A stretch of 64,000 nucleotides of DNA, taken from JAZKFT01 sp965246935. Lineage in GTDB: Bacteria; Bacteroidota; Bacteroidia; Chitinophagales; Chitinophagaceae. Positions within the stretch are counted from its first letter, which is position 1. Each line of letters opens with the position of its first letter. The notes under the pieces were generated by a model, which had not been told where the DNA came from, searched no databases, and saw only the letters and a program-made list of their open reading frames with translations. Below are positions 50,380 to 59,870 of the stretch, piece by piece. The position numbers were made by a program, and so were the translations under genes. Where the stretch lies: the NCBI GenBank assembly GCA_965246935.1, contig CBDFGC010000003.1:124001-188000 (forward strand). The letters are read 5' to 3'.

Positions 50380-52188
50380 TTATTTTGCTCCCAGCCAGGC
50401 TTTCCTGAATGCTTTAACGGCATCCGTTAGCGGTTGGCCTAACTGCTCAAATGTTACTACCGTGTACGCCGGATTTTCAATGGGTATAAGGGTTCGCTGT
50501 TTTTCTTCGTCCCGGTGCTTATAGGTTATTGTTAGCTGATCACCGGGTGCATGTGCGTTCAGTATGCCGGTTAGATCGGACTGCTTTTTTAGTAGCTGGC
50601 CATTTATAGTCATCAATACATCGTTCACATCCAAACCTGCCTCGTACAATGGTGTGCTCCGGATTGTGTTCGATGTAATGGTAAGCCCACCGCCGGATTC
50701 TGAATAACGTATCCGGCCAATCCATGCTTTTCCGGGAGCCTGTTTTTGCAAACGGAAGCCGGCCGGCGCCAGTAATGCTTCATAATCCGGTTTGCCTGGT
50801 TGATATACATATTTATCAAAAAAGCTTTTAGCAAAACCTGTATTCGTAATAGCCTCCAGTGCCTGCTGCATATCAGCTACGGTGTATGGAACTTCCGGCT
50901 TACCATGTACTTTCCACATCTGCCGCATAAAATCATCCAGCGATTTACCCTGACTGCGCAGGCTAAGGTCCAGGGCTAATGCAATGGCACCTCCATATAA
51001 ATAATACGACGTGTAAAAATTAGGGTAATTGGTTTTATCAACCGCTACACCGGCATCCGTAAATACGGCTGTATTGCTTGCCTGTATGGGCGTGTAATTA
51101 GCAGCCCCTGCTGTGTTCAGCTTGGCATTAACCAGGCCCGATAAAATACTGCGGTAGGAAGTGTCTGTACTCTGGCCTGCCCGCACCAGTAACAGCCCTC
51201 CATAATATTGCGTAAATCCTTCGGCACACCACAACTCATCACTCATATTGCTCTTCTCGAAGTTGAATGGCTCCAGCGTTTTGGGCCGTATCCGTTCTAC
51301 ATTCCAGCAGTGGAAAAATTCGTGTGCAAATACGTCTACATAGTCATATTCCAATGAAAAATTATCTGCCGGAATGGAAATCATAGTGCTATTGCGGTGC
51401 TCCATGCCATCACCCTGCACATACGGATTTTCGCTGGTGATAAATGTGTACGTGCCGTTATCGTAAGCCGGGTACTCGCCAAAAACAGCCCTCGCTTGTG
51501 CAGTAATATTTCTGATGATATGTGCCAGTGAATCAGTTTGCGCTGCCGTAGCATCGGCTTCCAATGCCAGTCGCATATTCATTTTTACGGCCCCGTTGGC
51601 AATGGGCCATTCCCGCCATTGCAGCCTTCCGATTTTGGTGGGACTATCCATCAGGTATTGGAGATCAGTTGCCGTAAAGGTGGTTTTATCGGTTGTTGGT
51701 TTTAGTTGTGTAGCAATGGTAAAGCCGGTATCCGGCAATATAAATTTTACCTGCATTGGGGCTTTTTCCATCCCTTTTACCCACATAAAGGTAGCAGGCA
51801 TATTCAGGTGAATGCTTGTTGGATCAATGCCGGCATAGGTACCATCGGCGTAATTGCCATACAATGTGTAACTAATGCGAACGGGGCTTTTGAAACTGCT
51901 TATCTGCCATACATCCGCATCTAATCTTTTTATGGGTACTGTTTTGCCGGAGGCGTCGGCCGCCTCCATATCATACACGTTTTTGCCAAATTCGTGTGTG
52001 GCATAGCGGCCCGGCGAACTGCGGCTCATACGAAAGGTAAGTGCCGGTGTAGTTGCACCGGAAACTTCCATCGTAATCCGGGCTTCGTGATGGGATATGT
52101 TGGGAAAGCTAACTGTGTAGGATATTTTTTGAGAAAAGGCATAGGCGCCGGCGAACAACAGCCAACTGAAAATAAATTTTTGAAACAT
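50380..52188 (-). CDS. M61 family glycyl-aminopeptidase-like metalloprotease
   Basis: A 602-residue exported M61 metallopeptidase. Signal peptide MFQKFIFSWLLFAGAYAFSQ. The N-terminal beta domain carries SFPNISHHEARITMEVSGAT and MSRSSPGRYATHEFGKNVYD. The zinc site is HEFFH in VDVFAHEFFHCWNVERIRPK, with the third Glu in DELWCAEGFTQYYGGLLLVR. A C-terminal PDZ domain follows: LYEAGLDVNDVLMTINGQLL then LTGILNAHAPGDQLTITYKH. It is typical of Bacteroidota periplasmic peptidases. No partner genes. Confidence 0.93.
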   Translation of the reverse strand: MFQKFIFSWLLFAGAYAFSQKISYTVSFPNISHHEARITMEVSGATTPALTFRMSRSSPGRYATHEFGKNVYDMEAADASGKTVPIKRLDADVWQISSFKSPVRISYTLYGNYADGTYAGIDPTSIHLNMPATFMWVKGMEKAPMQVKFILPDTGFTIATQLKPTTDKTTFTATDLQYLMDSPTKIGRLQWREWPIANGAVKMNMRLALEADATAAQTDSLAHIIRNITAQARAVFGEYPAYDNGTYTFITSENPYVQGDGMEHRNSTMISIPADNFSLEYDYVDVFAHEFFHCWNVERIRPKTLEPFNFEKSNMSDELWCAEGFTQYYGGLLLVRAGQSTDTSYRSILSGLVNAKLNTAGAANYTPIQASNTAVFTDAGVAVDKTNYPNFYTSYYLYGGAIALALDLSLRSQGKSLDDFMRQMWKVHGKPEVPYTVADMQQALEAITNTGFAKSFFDKYVYQPGKPDYEALLAPAGFRLQKQAPGKAWIGRIRYSESGGGLTITSNTIRSTPLYEAGLDVNDVLMTINGQLLKKQSDLTGILNAHAPGDQLTITYKHRDEEKQRTLIPIENPAYTVVTFEQLGQPLTDAVKAFRKAWLGAK

Positions 52189-52383
52189 GAAACGAAAAAG
52201 ATTTAGGATAAAAGTAGCAATAGATATGGTTCCTGTTCAAACTCCGGGAAATAAGAACGCCGTTCTGATTTTTTAATCAAAACGGCATTACCGGACAAAA
52301 CGGCAAATAAGCAAGGCTATTAATACGTAATCTGTCTAATGATGATTACCAATTCTACCGCATTTTTTAGCCTGCTGATTATA

Positions 52384-53331
52384 TTAAGGGATCAACACCC
52401 TGCTAACGGTAAATGGCAACACTGGTGTAGGCGGAATGGAACGCCGGTTGAACTGTGCATTTACTACCAGGAAATATTTATCCGCTTTATCAATCGTTGT
52501 ATTGTACATGAGGCCGGCGCCAAAGCCGGTACCTACGGCGCCCTGGCTGTAATCGGCACTCATTTGTACCGGCCAGATAAGGTTGGTGGTATTGCGGCTT
52601 ACGTATAAAACGGATCCGTTAAGGTACATACCATCACCACTGGTAACGGGGGTATTCAGTGTAATTTCAGCAATTGCTTTTGTTGCTTTTTCTATCCGGT
52701 ATAGCTTGCCATTAGGCGAAATCACAACAATGAGATATTTATTATCCGGCGTATTTACAATGCCGTTGGCATTGGTACCGCCGGGTATGTACGGAATTTG
52801 GGCATCGGTAAAGGTGAGCCATTCTTCCAGGTTTCCGGGTGTGGCATCGTTAACAGTGGTGCGGTAAATTTTGCGTACCTGGCTATCCGTAAAGTAAATA
52901 TAGCTACCATCAATAATGCAATCGTTTATAAAACCAGATCCAAACAACGCCTTTGTATCCCAGGATTTAATCAGGCTGCCATCAGCCAGGTTCAACACCT
53001 GAATTTTATTATCGCTGCCACCGCATATCCACAGGCGGTTCAGGCCATCTATCTTCATACCGGTTACGAATTTTCGGCCCGTAGCGGCACCGCCGGAAAG
53101 CAAGGTGGCTGCGCCGGTTTCTACATTTACCTGGTACACATTCCCATTGCTGGTGCTACCGGTATAAAAATTACCGGTCTTCGGGTTATAGGCAATCCCT
53201 TCCGGAAACAATGTATCGTTAGGCAAGGCATAGCTTTCTCTGGCTATGTTAAAACTGGTATTGGTGTCGTCTTTATCGCAGGCAGTAATGGTGCAAACAA
53301 TCGTTGCAGCGAAGAAAAATTGGCGGAACAT
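52384..53331 (-). CDS. Lipoprotein with SMP-30/NHL-type beta-propeller
   Basis: A 315-residue exported lipoprotein (start at MFRQFFFAATIVCTITACDK, Cys at about residue 18). The body is a six-bladed propeller of the gluconolactonase/NHL type: YALPNDTLFPEGIAYNPKTG with the FPEGI motif, TGRKFVTGMKIDGLNRLWIC, INDCIIDGSYIYFTDSQVRK and GIVNTPDNKYLIVVISPNGK. These match the Gly/Asp-rich blade pattern but I cannot assign enzyme activity. It may simply be a surface protein. Confidence 0.75.
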   Translation of the reverse strand: MFRQFFFAATIVCTITACDKDDTNTSFNIARESYALPNDTLFPEGIAYNPKTGNFYTGSTSNGNVYQVNVETGAATLLSGGAATGRKFVTGMKIDGLNRLWICGGSDNKIQVLNLADGSLIKSWDTKALFGSGFINDCIIDGSYIYFTDSQVRKIYRTTVNDATPGNLEEWLTFTDAQIPYIPGGTNANGIVNTPDNKYLIVVISPNGKLYRIEKATKAIAEITLNTPVTSGDGMYLNGSVLYVSRNTTNLIWPVQMSADYSQGAVGTGFGAGLMYNTTIDKADKYFLVVNAQFNRRSIPPTPVLPFTVSRVLIP

Positions 53332-53439
53332 AAAAATGTATTTTATGGTACCCTCCAAAAAATGATGCCATACTTAATTCTATAAGATTGCTTCTTCCCT
53401 TTTAAGTATGCGAACAAAATTAAATGAGCTTAATTTTTA

Positions 53440-53525
53440 GTCATTGCGAGGGTTCTTGCCCGTGACAATCCCCAACAAAACCGGGGAGATTGCTTCGTCG
53501 GGCAAGAACCCGATCCCGCAATGAC
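53440..53525. repeat. 86-bp inverted repeat, GTCATTGCGAG family, copy 1
   Basis: GTCATTGCGAGGGTTCTTGC and CCGTGACAATCCCC pair with GGGGAGATTGCTTCG and GGGCAAGAACCCGATCCCGC AATGAC. A partial relative lies at 60965-61099. Families beginning GTCATTGCGAG are common dispersed repeats in bacteria. Confidence 0.75.
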
Positions 53526-53634
53526 AGGCGTATTAATCTAAACTAATTCTGCTCAAATACTTAAATAAAAATAGTATAATGAAATGTTCCTCATACTGTT
53601 ATCATTATTACCTTAAAAGTTTAATTGTCGGTAA

Positions 53635-54156
53635 AAAGAAGCTACGATCTGCGACCGGGCTTTATTACACCGCTATTTTAGACGGCTGCTAAAACAGGCC
53701 GCAAATCATTAATCTGTTCAAAACAATAACTGGCAGGGCAGTATTCGCTTTTTACAGTTACAGTCAAAAATTTATGAACTGCTGGCTTTGCAACTGGAAC
53801 AATTTAAAACGGTACATGAAAGGAGAACGGATTTTAATAAAGGGGATGCCGAAAAACTACACCTGGTACGTGGCTACCTGCACCAGCATTTTTTGGAAGA
53901 GCTAAGCCTGGCGCAGCTTTGCCGGGTGGCTGCCCTCAACGAGTTTAAATTGAAAAAAGGATTTAAGCAGTTGTTTGGCACGACTGTATTTGGTTATGTA
54001 AAAACACTGCAGATGGAATACGCCTGCCGCCTGCTAAAAGAGGAACGCAAACAGGTGGAAGAAGTAGCTTATACATTAGGCTATGAGCATGCCCATCATT
54101 TTTCAACGGCGTTTAAAAAGTTTTACGGGAGTAATCCATCGCAGTGGGGAAGGTGA
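53635..54156 (+). pseudogene. 5'-truncated AraC-family regulator
   Basis: The intact HTH part is visible: EQFKTVHERRTDFNKGDAEK, then YLHQHFLEELSLAQLCRVAA, FKLKKGFKQLFGTTVFGYVK, and the second HTH VEEVAYTLGYEHAHHFSTAF ending in FKKFYGSNPSQWGR. Reading upstream in the same frame gives NNNWQGSIRFLQLQSKIYEL, which fits the end of the sensor domain of PchR-type AraC proteins, then a stop at 53710-53712 followed by ALLHRYFRRLLKQAANH and another stop at 53632. No N-terminal sensor domain is found. It is probably a relic; translation from a TTG at 53788 could still make a bare DNA-binding domain. Confidence 0.7.
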
Positions 54157-54643
54157 TTCCTGTTTATAATGGCGTAGTTGGCTAAACCATATTGCCCTAT
54201 TCATAGAGCCTGCTACCAGCTTACTGTTGATGGTTGTACTTTCTTTTTGGCCAAAAAGAAAGTACGAAAGAAAATGCTTTGGCCGGTCTAAGGCACATCC
54301 CGACATCGTAAGATTGATTTAATTTATAGTTCGTGCTGATGTCGGGACCGCAGTTGCCATTTGTAAGGCAGGAACATTTTCCAGCCCGTTTGATGATGCT
54401 TATCTTCCCTGTGTTTTGTTCCTTTATGGCTGCTATTGCATGGGCTAGGAAACACCTGCCAAACATGGCCCTGCTTGCGCTGTAGACCGGCCATTCCTCT
54501 GCGCAACGGTGTTTATTTCCCCTGTGTAGTTTTTATTTTTTAATAAAATGCTGTTGCCCATCTTTTTTTCTTTCATGCAATAACACCATTTGTATTGGTA
54601 GAAGAATGCTGTCCGTAAAGTTGCTATAAAATAAGGCATATTA
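54157..54643. repeat. Gene-free spacer with a 30-bp perfect palindrome
   Basis: At 54236-54265 is the perfect palindrome GTACTTTCTTTTTGG CCAAAAAGAAAGTAC (two 15-bp arms, no loop). It could be a terminator for the AraC relic or part of a repeat. Open frames of 60-81 codons on the minus strand here (54221-54639) have no recognisable product and I take them as noise. Confidence 0.5.
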
Positions 54644-55570
54644 TTAATAACTTATCCGACTTTTCAACTTGTCTATTATTTCATTTATCCGGCTGTATTC
54701 CCTTACTTGGCTCAATTTATTTATTAATTCCGCCGGCATATTATTAGTGCCTATAAGTGCCCCGGCTATTTGTCCTGCGATAGATGCATTCGTATCTGTA
54801 TCACCGCCCGTTCCAATTATTTGCCTATACATTTCTTCGATACCTATTTTCTTTACCTGTGTGGCACAAAAAATGGCAAAAGGCACACTATTAACCACAT
54901 AGCCACTGTTACCTATTTTTGAAATTGTAGCAATATCAGATGCAGCCGTTTTTGAATTTATTTCGATAAGCCTGTCTCTTACACGGGTGTCAGGCAATTG
55001 TGGAATCAGCAAATGGAACAGGTTATTTTCACCTGTCCAATCGTTATTGATGATTAACCTGACGGTGAGAAATACAGCTAAAGCACCGGTATATGCTTCA
55101 TCATTTCTATGCGTTATTCTGCAAACATCCCTGACTGTTTCTCTTGATATATGATTAAAAAAAGCAAGCGGTACTATTCGCATAGCGGCACCGTTTCCGG
55201 CTGCATACTCACCTGTTCTTCCTACCTGACTCCAGTGTCCGCCAACTTCCAGTTCCCTAATTGCTTTTAAGGTACTTGCTCCAATACAGGTTATTCTTTT
55301 TTGCCGATAACAGGTTACAAAATGTTCAGCTAATAATGCCGGTGAAAATGGCAGCTCATCACATAAAGCTTCGCAGGTGGCCAGCGTTAACTGCGTATCA
55401 TCCGTTAATATCCATGGGTGTTTTACTTGCTGCTGTTTTCCCCATACAAATGTATTGTTGCTATACTCTGGTGCTATGTTTTCATAACTGCTACCCCATG
55501 CATCGCCAATAGCTCCGCCAATAATGCAAGCTTCAAACTGATCCTGAATAACAGGTGTTTTATCCAACAC
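54644..55570 (-). CDS. ADP-ribosylglycohydrolase family protein
   Basis: A 308-residue ADP-ribosylglycohydrolase (DraG/ARH family), which removes ADP-ribose from proteins or ADP-ribosyl adducts. Binuclear Mg sites are visible: ACIIGGAIGDAWGSSYENIA with the N-terminal acidic region, WILTDDTQLTLATCEALCDE (TDDT), and the C-terminal GTGGDTDTNASIAGQIAGAL (GGDTDxN). It overlaps the end of terC by 11 bases on the same strand, so it is translationally linked to the TerC/TerY cluster. It may reverse ADP-ribosylation as part of the same stress system; that is inference. Confidence 0.93.
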   Translation of the reverse strand: MLDKTPVIQDQFEACIIGGAIGDAWGSSYENIAPEYSNNTFVWGKQQQVKHPWILTDDTQLTLATCEALCDELPFSPALLAEHFVTCYRQKRITCIGASTLKAIRELEVGGHWSQVGRTGEYAAGNGAAMRIVPLAFFNHISRETVRDVCRITHRNDEAYTGALAVFLTVRLIINNDWTGENNLFHLLIPQLPDTRVRDRLIEINSKTAASDIATISKIGNSGYVVNSVPFAIFCATQVKKIGIEEMYRQIIGTGGDTDTNASIAGQIAGALIGTNNMPAELINKLSQVREYSRINEIIDKLKSRISY

Positions 55571-56426
55571 TATCTGTTTTACTCACAGCATGTTTCCTGG
55601 GCCACCCAAACAATGAAGAAGTAATAATCGGCACCACAAAAATGCTTACCGTAAGCAGGGAGGTAAATATGTCGCCCTTCACCCATTCGTGTACACCTTC
55701 GGGTATGGGCTGGCCGTTCTTTTCCATACATGGATGCGTACCCTCCAGGAATATGGCAAGACCGGAACAAGGGTAGAAATGCGAGTAAACGGATGACAAG
55801 AGCTTAAGGCCTAAAATACCGATTACGATAAATGCTGCTGTTTCCAGAAAAGGATATTTTTCCATTAACCGTACAAAACGCTGGGCTACAAAACGCATGG
55901 CCAAGATACCGATAAAAACACCTATCCAAATGAGGATGATGTTTTTGCTGAAAGCCACTGCAGCAAATACATTGTCTATGGAAAAAGCCATATCCATCAA
56001 TTCCACCAAACATACGGTAGCCCAAAAATTACCCATGGCGCCAACTGTTATTTTGTACAACCAGTTGCTTTTTTTATCAATGGCATCGTCTTCTTCACTT
56101 TCGGTTTGCTTGCCTTTCCACCATTGGTACACTAAGTATAAAAGATACAGGCCGCCTAATGGTTTCAGAAACCAGAAACGGATTAAAAACGAAGCAAAAA
56201 GCAACGCCAGCCCACGGAAAACATAAGCTCCTATAATACCATATTTTAATGCTTTCTGACGTTGCTGGTTGGGCAGGTCCATCACCATGGTAGCCAGTAC
56301 GGCTGCATTGTCCACGCTCAGCAGGCTTTCAATAATAATCAGGTTGCCCACAATGGCCAGCGAGGGCAGCGGGTTATCGATTATCTGCTGCCACATGATG
56401 CTGAATTGTGCAAAAAAATCGTTCAT
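55560..56426 (-). CDS. terC: TerC-family membrane protein
   Basis: A 288-residue inner-membrane protein of the TerC/Alx family, implicated in tellurite resistance and metal ion (Mn) homeostasis. Conserved features: LPSLAIVGNLIIIESLLSVD then NAAVLATMVMDLPNQQRQKA at the N-terminus (SxDN motif), ELMDMAFSIDNVFAAVAFSK with a second SIDN motif, and IILIWIGVFIGILAMRFVAQ. About seven hydrophobic helices. It lies between the kinase gene (10-base gap) and the ADP-ribosylglycohydrolase (11-base overlap). Confidence 0.9.
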   Translation of the reverse strand: MNDFFAQFSIMWQQIIDNPLPSLAIVGNLIIIESLLSVDNAAVLATMVMDLPNQQRQKALKYGIIGAYVFRGLALLFASFLIRFWFLKPLGGLYLLYLVYQWWKGKQTESEEDDAIDKKSNWLYKITVGAMGNFWATVCLVELMDMAFSIDNVFAAVAFSKNIILIWIGVFIGILAMRFVAQRFVRLMEKYPFLETAAFIVIGILGLKLLSSVYSHFYPCSGLAIFLEGTHPCMEKNGQPIPEGVHEWVKGDIFTSLLTVSIFVVPIITSSLFGWPRKHAVSKTDSVG

Positions 56427-56436
56427 CTTATCTAAA

Positions 56437-57945
56437 TTATTTATTAGCCATTGTTATTAATACGATCCTGCCGCCATCCTCTTTGGAAAGCAGCAGCCGT
56501 TTGCCATCCGTAATTTCCACCATGGAGCCCACCGGCACTTCTTTATCATCTGTGAGGTCTTTTAAAGAGGTGAGTTTTTGATTAACCAGCACCCATTTGC
56601 CGTTGTAAAAAGTAAAGTAGCCAACCGGTACTTTTTGTTCCGGCGTCAGCTTTTCATTTCGTACAATGTTACGGTTTACATGCCAGCCAAATAAATATTG
56701 ATTACTATACACCATAAGCCGGTGGTTTTCGGGCTTCCACACAGCAGGCTTAAACTGATAATAGAAATCCAACACAGGCAATGTGCCCTGGTGCGGCGTA
56801 CCGCAAAACGGGCAATGAGGTTTATTGGTATTATCAAACACATACCATTTTTGTTCGCAGGCTCCGTTGCCACAAGGCTGCATCAGGTCGGTCGTTCTCA
56901 GCAGGGCATCTTCCCATTCATTGGCAGTGGGCCGCTGTGGCGGGTTATGCAATCCGTCTATAAAAGCCCGGTCGAACAAGGCCCTTAAATAAGGGCCGGT
57001 AAGGGTGTAAGGCAGTTTCGTTGTATCGGCCCAGGGTAAATCTTTCGGGCTTACCTGGCTTAGCTTTGGCCGGTTGGAGGGATCAGTCGGGTGCTCAATA
57101 AACATTGCCTTTTCGCCCATAGAAAGCAGGTCGTCTTTTTCGGTATCAAGATCGTGTACCTTACCTCCTTTCAGCGGATGGCGGTACAATAAATACATAT
57201 AAATCATTACGGCGAGTGCATGCAGATCCGTCAGCCGGTTGGGCAGTTTACGGTTAGCATCAGTGATGTTGAGGTGCTTGGTAGCTAATACTTCCGGTGC
57301 AATAAAATCGGCTGTGCCAATCACGTCCGGCGGAAACAAGCCCGGCACTACCAGCCCGTCAATATCAATGATGGCAGCCGACTTACTCACAGGATCAACC
57401 AGTACATTTTTATACGATAAATCGGAGTGGGCCAACCCTGCCGCATGAAGCCGTTTTACGCCCCGTGAAATATTTACGCAAATCTGGAAATAGCTCAGCC
57501 AATTACCTAATTCGCTCTCATCCAGCCGCAGGGCAAACTGTTTATTCCTGAATTTAGGTGAGGCAAACCATTTACCCTCCTTTTCTTTTCCTTTAATGAG
57601 ATCGCTGGTGGAGTATCCTTTTTTAAAAAAGAAATGCTGGTTGTAAGTAGGAACAATCAGCGCTACTTTTTTTTCGGCCTCTATCATATCGGTAGGCCAG
57701 CAGTACAGGTCTTTGTAATAGGCCCCGCCTTCTTTATTGAAAAAGGCAGCGTAATATTCGGTAACAATTTTGCGTAGCCGTTCTTTTGAATTAAAATCCT
57801 GCACATCCCGGTAAAAAGCAACTACGTAAGTTTTATCGGGACTGAAATACACATCTTTCATGCCGCCCCGCATGGGTTCGCCGGTATCAACGTATTGATA
57901 ACTTTTGCCTGTAATGGCTGATGACACCGTGATTGTTTTTTCCAT
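56437..57945 (-). CDS. TerY-P-type Ser/Thr protein kinase with zinc ribbon
   Basis: A 502-residue cytoplasmic kinase. The N-lobe includes PMRGGMKDVYFSPDKTYVVA and the coil SKERLRKIVTEYYAAFFNKE. The catalytic loop is GLAHSDLSYKNVLVDPVSKS (D175, N180) and the metal site is AIIDIDGLVVPGLFPPD; the APE-like segment is TADFIAPEVLATK. After the kinase domain (to about 330) come NPPQRPTANEWEDALLR and the zinc ribbon CGNGACEQKWYVF then CPFCGTPHQG, and a C-terminal beta domain (EVPVGSMVEITDGKRLLLSK) that may be FHA-like. It is the kinase of a TerY/PP2C/kinase triad and precedes terC by ten bases. Confidence 0.9.
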   Translation of the reverse strand: MEKTITVSSAITGKSYQYVDTGEPMRGGMKDVYFSPDKTYVVAFYRDVQDFNSKERLRKIVTEYYAAFFNKEGGAYYKDLYCWPTDMIEAEKKVALIVPTYNQHFFFKKGYSTSDLIKGKEKEGKWFASPKFRNKQFALRLDESELGNWLSYFQICVNISRGVKRLHAAGLAHSDLSYKNVLVDPVSKSAAIIDIDGLVVPGLFPPDVIGTADFIAPEVLATKHLNITDANRKLPNRLTDLHALAVMIYMYLLYRHPLKGGKVHDLDTEKDDLLSMGEKAMFIEHPTDPSNRPKLSQVSPKDLPWADTTKLPYTLTGPYLRALFDRAFIDGLHNPPQRPTANEWEDALLRTTDLMQPCGNGACEQKWYVFDNTNKPHCPFCGTPHQGTLPVLDFYYQFKPAVWKPENHRLMVYSNQYLFGWHVNRNIVRNEKLTPEQKVPVGYFTFYNGKWVLVNQKLTSLKDLTDDKEVPVGSMVEITDGKRLLLSKEDGGRIVLITMANK

Positions 57946-57968
57946 GAATGTGTAAAGCTAATGATTCA

Positions 57969-58108
57969 TACAACGGATTTAAATCCGTTGCTACAATATG
58001 GGTCGCCTCTACGAGGCTATGGGTGTGAAATACAGAAATGAGTGTGAAGCCCCACCTTGTAGTGCCGTAAGCACGATTCATTTTGTAGCCAGGGATTTTA
58101 ATCCCTGA
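57969..58108. repeat. REP-doublet element, family A copy 5
   Basis: Hairpin CAACGGATTTAAATCCGTTG at 57971-57990, then CTACAATATGGGTCGCCTCT, the GAAATACAGAAATGAGTGTG segment and TTGTAGCCAGGGATTTTAAT CCCTG. It sits in the spacer between the kinase and phosphatase genes of the TerY-P cluster. Confidence 0.85.
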
Positions 58109-58135
58109 AATGATGCACAAATCCAATGTTTTTAT

Positions 58136-59545
58136 TCAAAACACAATCACTAACGTGCGGTCATCGTGGTTGCCGGGGCTCCAGAAATCCATCCATTTGC
58201 TGAGTTGGGTGGCCATTTCTGTATTTGCCGGATTGAATTCCACTTTAGCACCATCCTCATTTTTGCCTTCTAAATCAGCCATGAATGCCTTCCAGTTTTC
58301 TATTTTGTCTAGTGCCGCTTCTACTGAAAACTTGGGATCGTAAATACCATCGGTCATTAATAATAAATAAGAAAAATCTTCTATCCATTTAAACCGGATG
58401 CGGGTGGATAATGCTTCGGATTTAAAAATTTCGGGCATGGTGATAAACCGGGTGCCGCCACTGAATTCGCCCACATCCAGCACGTTCAGCATCGTTGATT
58501 CGGTCAGGTCTTTATTCAGCAGCGCCATAGGGCAATCGCCTACACCAAAGGAAAGAAAAGCATAACCGGTTTCGTATTTTTTAAACAGGGTAAACGCCAG
58601 TGTCGTATGGAAATCTTTGAGGGCAGTTTCCGCTTTGGTAGCTGCTTCTGCAATTTGCTGATGTGCATAATAAGCGGCTTTCAATAAATACTGGTAAATG
58701 AAATTACTGATCCCTTTTTCAGTTACAGCGCCACCTTCCGTTTTGTAGGCGGATAGCAGGGTTTCAAATTCCGCATCTACAGCGGGTGTAAAATGCTCAC
58801 TAAAAAATTGAATGATGGCAGCACAGGCAACCCGGGAGCCTTCCCGTGAATATTTGGCAGAGCCTGCGCCATCTGCTACTACTACGATGTTCCAGCCCGT
58901 TGCCACAAACTGTTTATACGCAAAATCATCGTCCCGGAAAGTGCCGGCATTGGCGTGGCTGCGGCCCCGTTTGGATGCCGCTACAATATGCCGGTTGCCG
59001 AGGGTATCAAAAATGGCTGCTTCCTCTTCTTTCCAATAGGGATCTTCCTTATTGCTGTTTATATTTTTCCAAAGCGATTTGGGATCGGGATTGATGACCA
59101 GGTTAATTTTTTTTTCATGAAATGCTGAATCCGCTGCTTCTCCATCTATCCTGAATTTCAACACCAGCTTTACCTCACCACTTTGCACAGGTGTACCGGT
59201 AATCAATTCCGTTTCCCGGTTGTATTGCAGTCCCAAACCATCCAGCCCTCCCAGTTCATAATCAACCATATCATCCCATCCCCATTTTATAAAATCCAGT
59301 TTTGCTTCGTAAGGTTTTTCAACCGTGCCATTAGGTATCGTTACCTGTTGCTGTGTTATATCAGCTACACGGGTTGTAATCTTCCATTTATCCATTAGCG
59401 TTTTTTGAATATCCTTTATTTGCTGTATTACTGCTATCGTTGCTTCATCTGCTATAAATTCATTGAATAAATCAATTTTATTTTTACTGATGGTTATTTG
59501 TTCTCTCTCGAAAAGTTTTCTGATATATTCTTTTGTCTGGCTCAT
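58136..59545 (-). CDS. PP2C-family serine/threonine phosphatase
   Basis: A 469-residue phosphatase. The PP2C metal-binding blocks are visible in the second half: GRSHANAGTFRDDDFAYKQF (first acidic Asp), WNIVVVADGAGSAKYSREGS (DGxGS), YAFLSFGVGDCPMALLNKDL (GDS-like) and LLLMTDGIYDPKFSVEAALD (DG), closing GNHDDRTLVIVF (DD). An N-terminal region of about 165 residues (KEYIRKLFEREQITISKNKI onward) with an immunoglobulin-like YELGGLDGLGLQYNRETEL segment precedes it. With the kinase and TerY it forms the triad. Confidence 0.92.
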   Translation of the reverse strand: MSQTKEYIRKLFEREQITISKNKIDLFNEFIADEATIAVIQQIKDIQKTLMDKWKITTRVADITQQQVTIPNGTVEKPYEAKLDFIKWGWDDMVDYELGGLDGLGLQYNRETELITGTPVQSGEVKLVLKFRIDGEAADSAFHEKKINLVINPDPKSLWKNINSNKEDPYWKEEEAAIFDTLGNRHIVAASKRGRSHANAGTFRDDDFAYKQFVATGWNIVVVADGAGSAKYSREGSRVACAAIIQFFSEHFTPAVDAEFETLLSAYKTEGGAVTEKGISNFIYQYLLKAAYYAHQQIAEAATKAETALKDFHTTLAFTLFKKYETGYAFLSFGVGDCPMALLNKDLTESTMLNVLDVGEFSGGTRFITMPEIFKSEALSTRIRFKWIEDFSYLLLMTDGIYDPKFSVEAALDKIENWKAFMADLEGKNEDGAKVEFNPANTEMATQLSKWMDFWSPGNHDDRTLVIVF

Positions 59546-59870
59546 GATTTAGCAACTACGTTACAATGTATCTAATGATTATTTTTTGATGTAGGGTCTG
59601 TTGATTTATCAGTATTGAAGCTGTTTAATTTTTTAATAACGGCTCTTAATGATGTAATATTAGCCAAACAGGTAGCCACTACGTGGCATTCATCTCTATT
59701 TGATAATACTCCTCTACTACAAACAGGTTGTGCCTACAGCACATAAGACAAATTATATCCCATTTTAATCAATTCATTTCCTACACATGTTAAAGCACCA
59801 AACAATTGCAATAATAATTATCGTTCTTGGGGTGCCTGATGATAATTATCAGGTATTACTTATCGGTTCT
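59546..59870. repeat. Spacer with half-copy of family B repeat (59671-59750)
   Basis: The spacer between phosphatase and TerY genes. At 59671-59690 is AGGTAGCCACTACGTGGCAT, the arm of the stem in the 46914-47143 element, followed by CTACTACAAACAGGTTGTGC CTACAGCACATAAGAC. Short frames within it are not supported. Confidence 0.7.

Noticed and set aside
54221..54639. 60-81 codon minus-strand frames between the AraC relic and the ADP-ribosylglycohydrolase
   Set aside because: No domains, they overlap a perfect palindrome and each other in different frames, and the composition is not coding-like.
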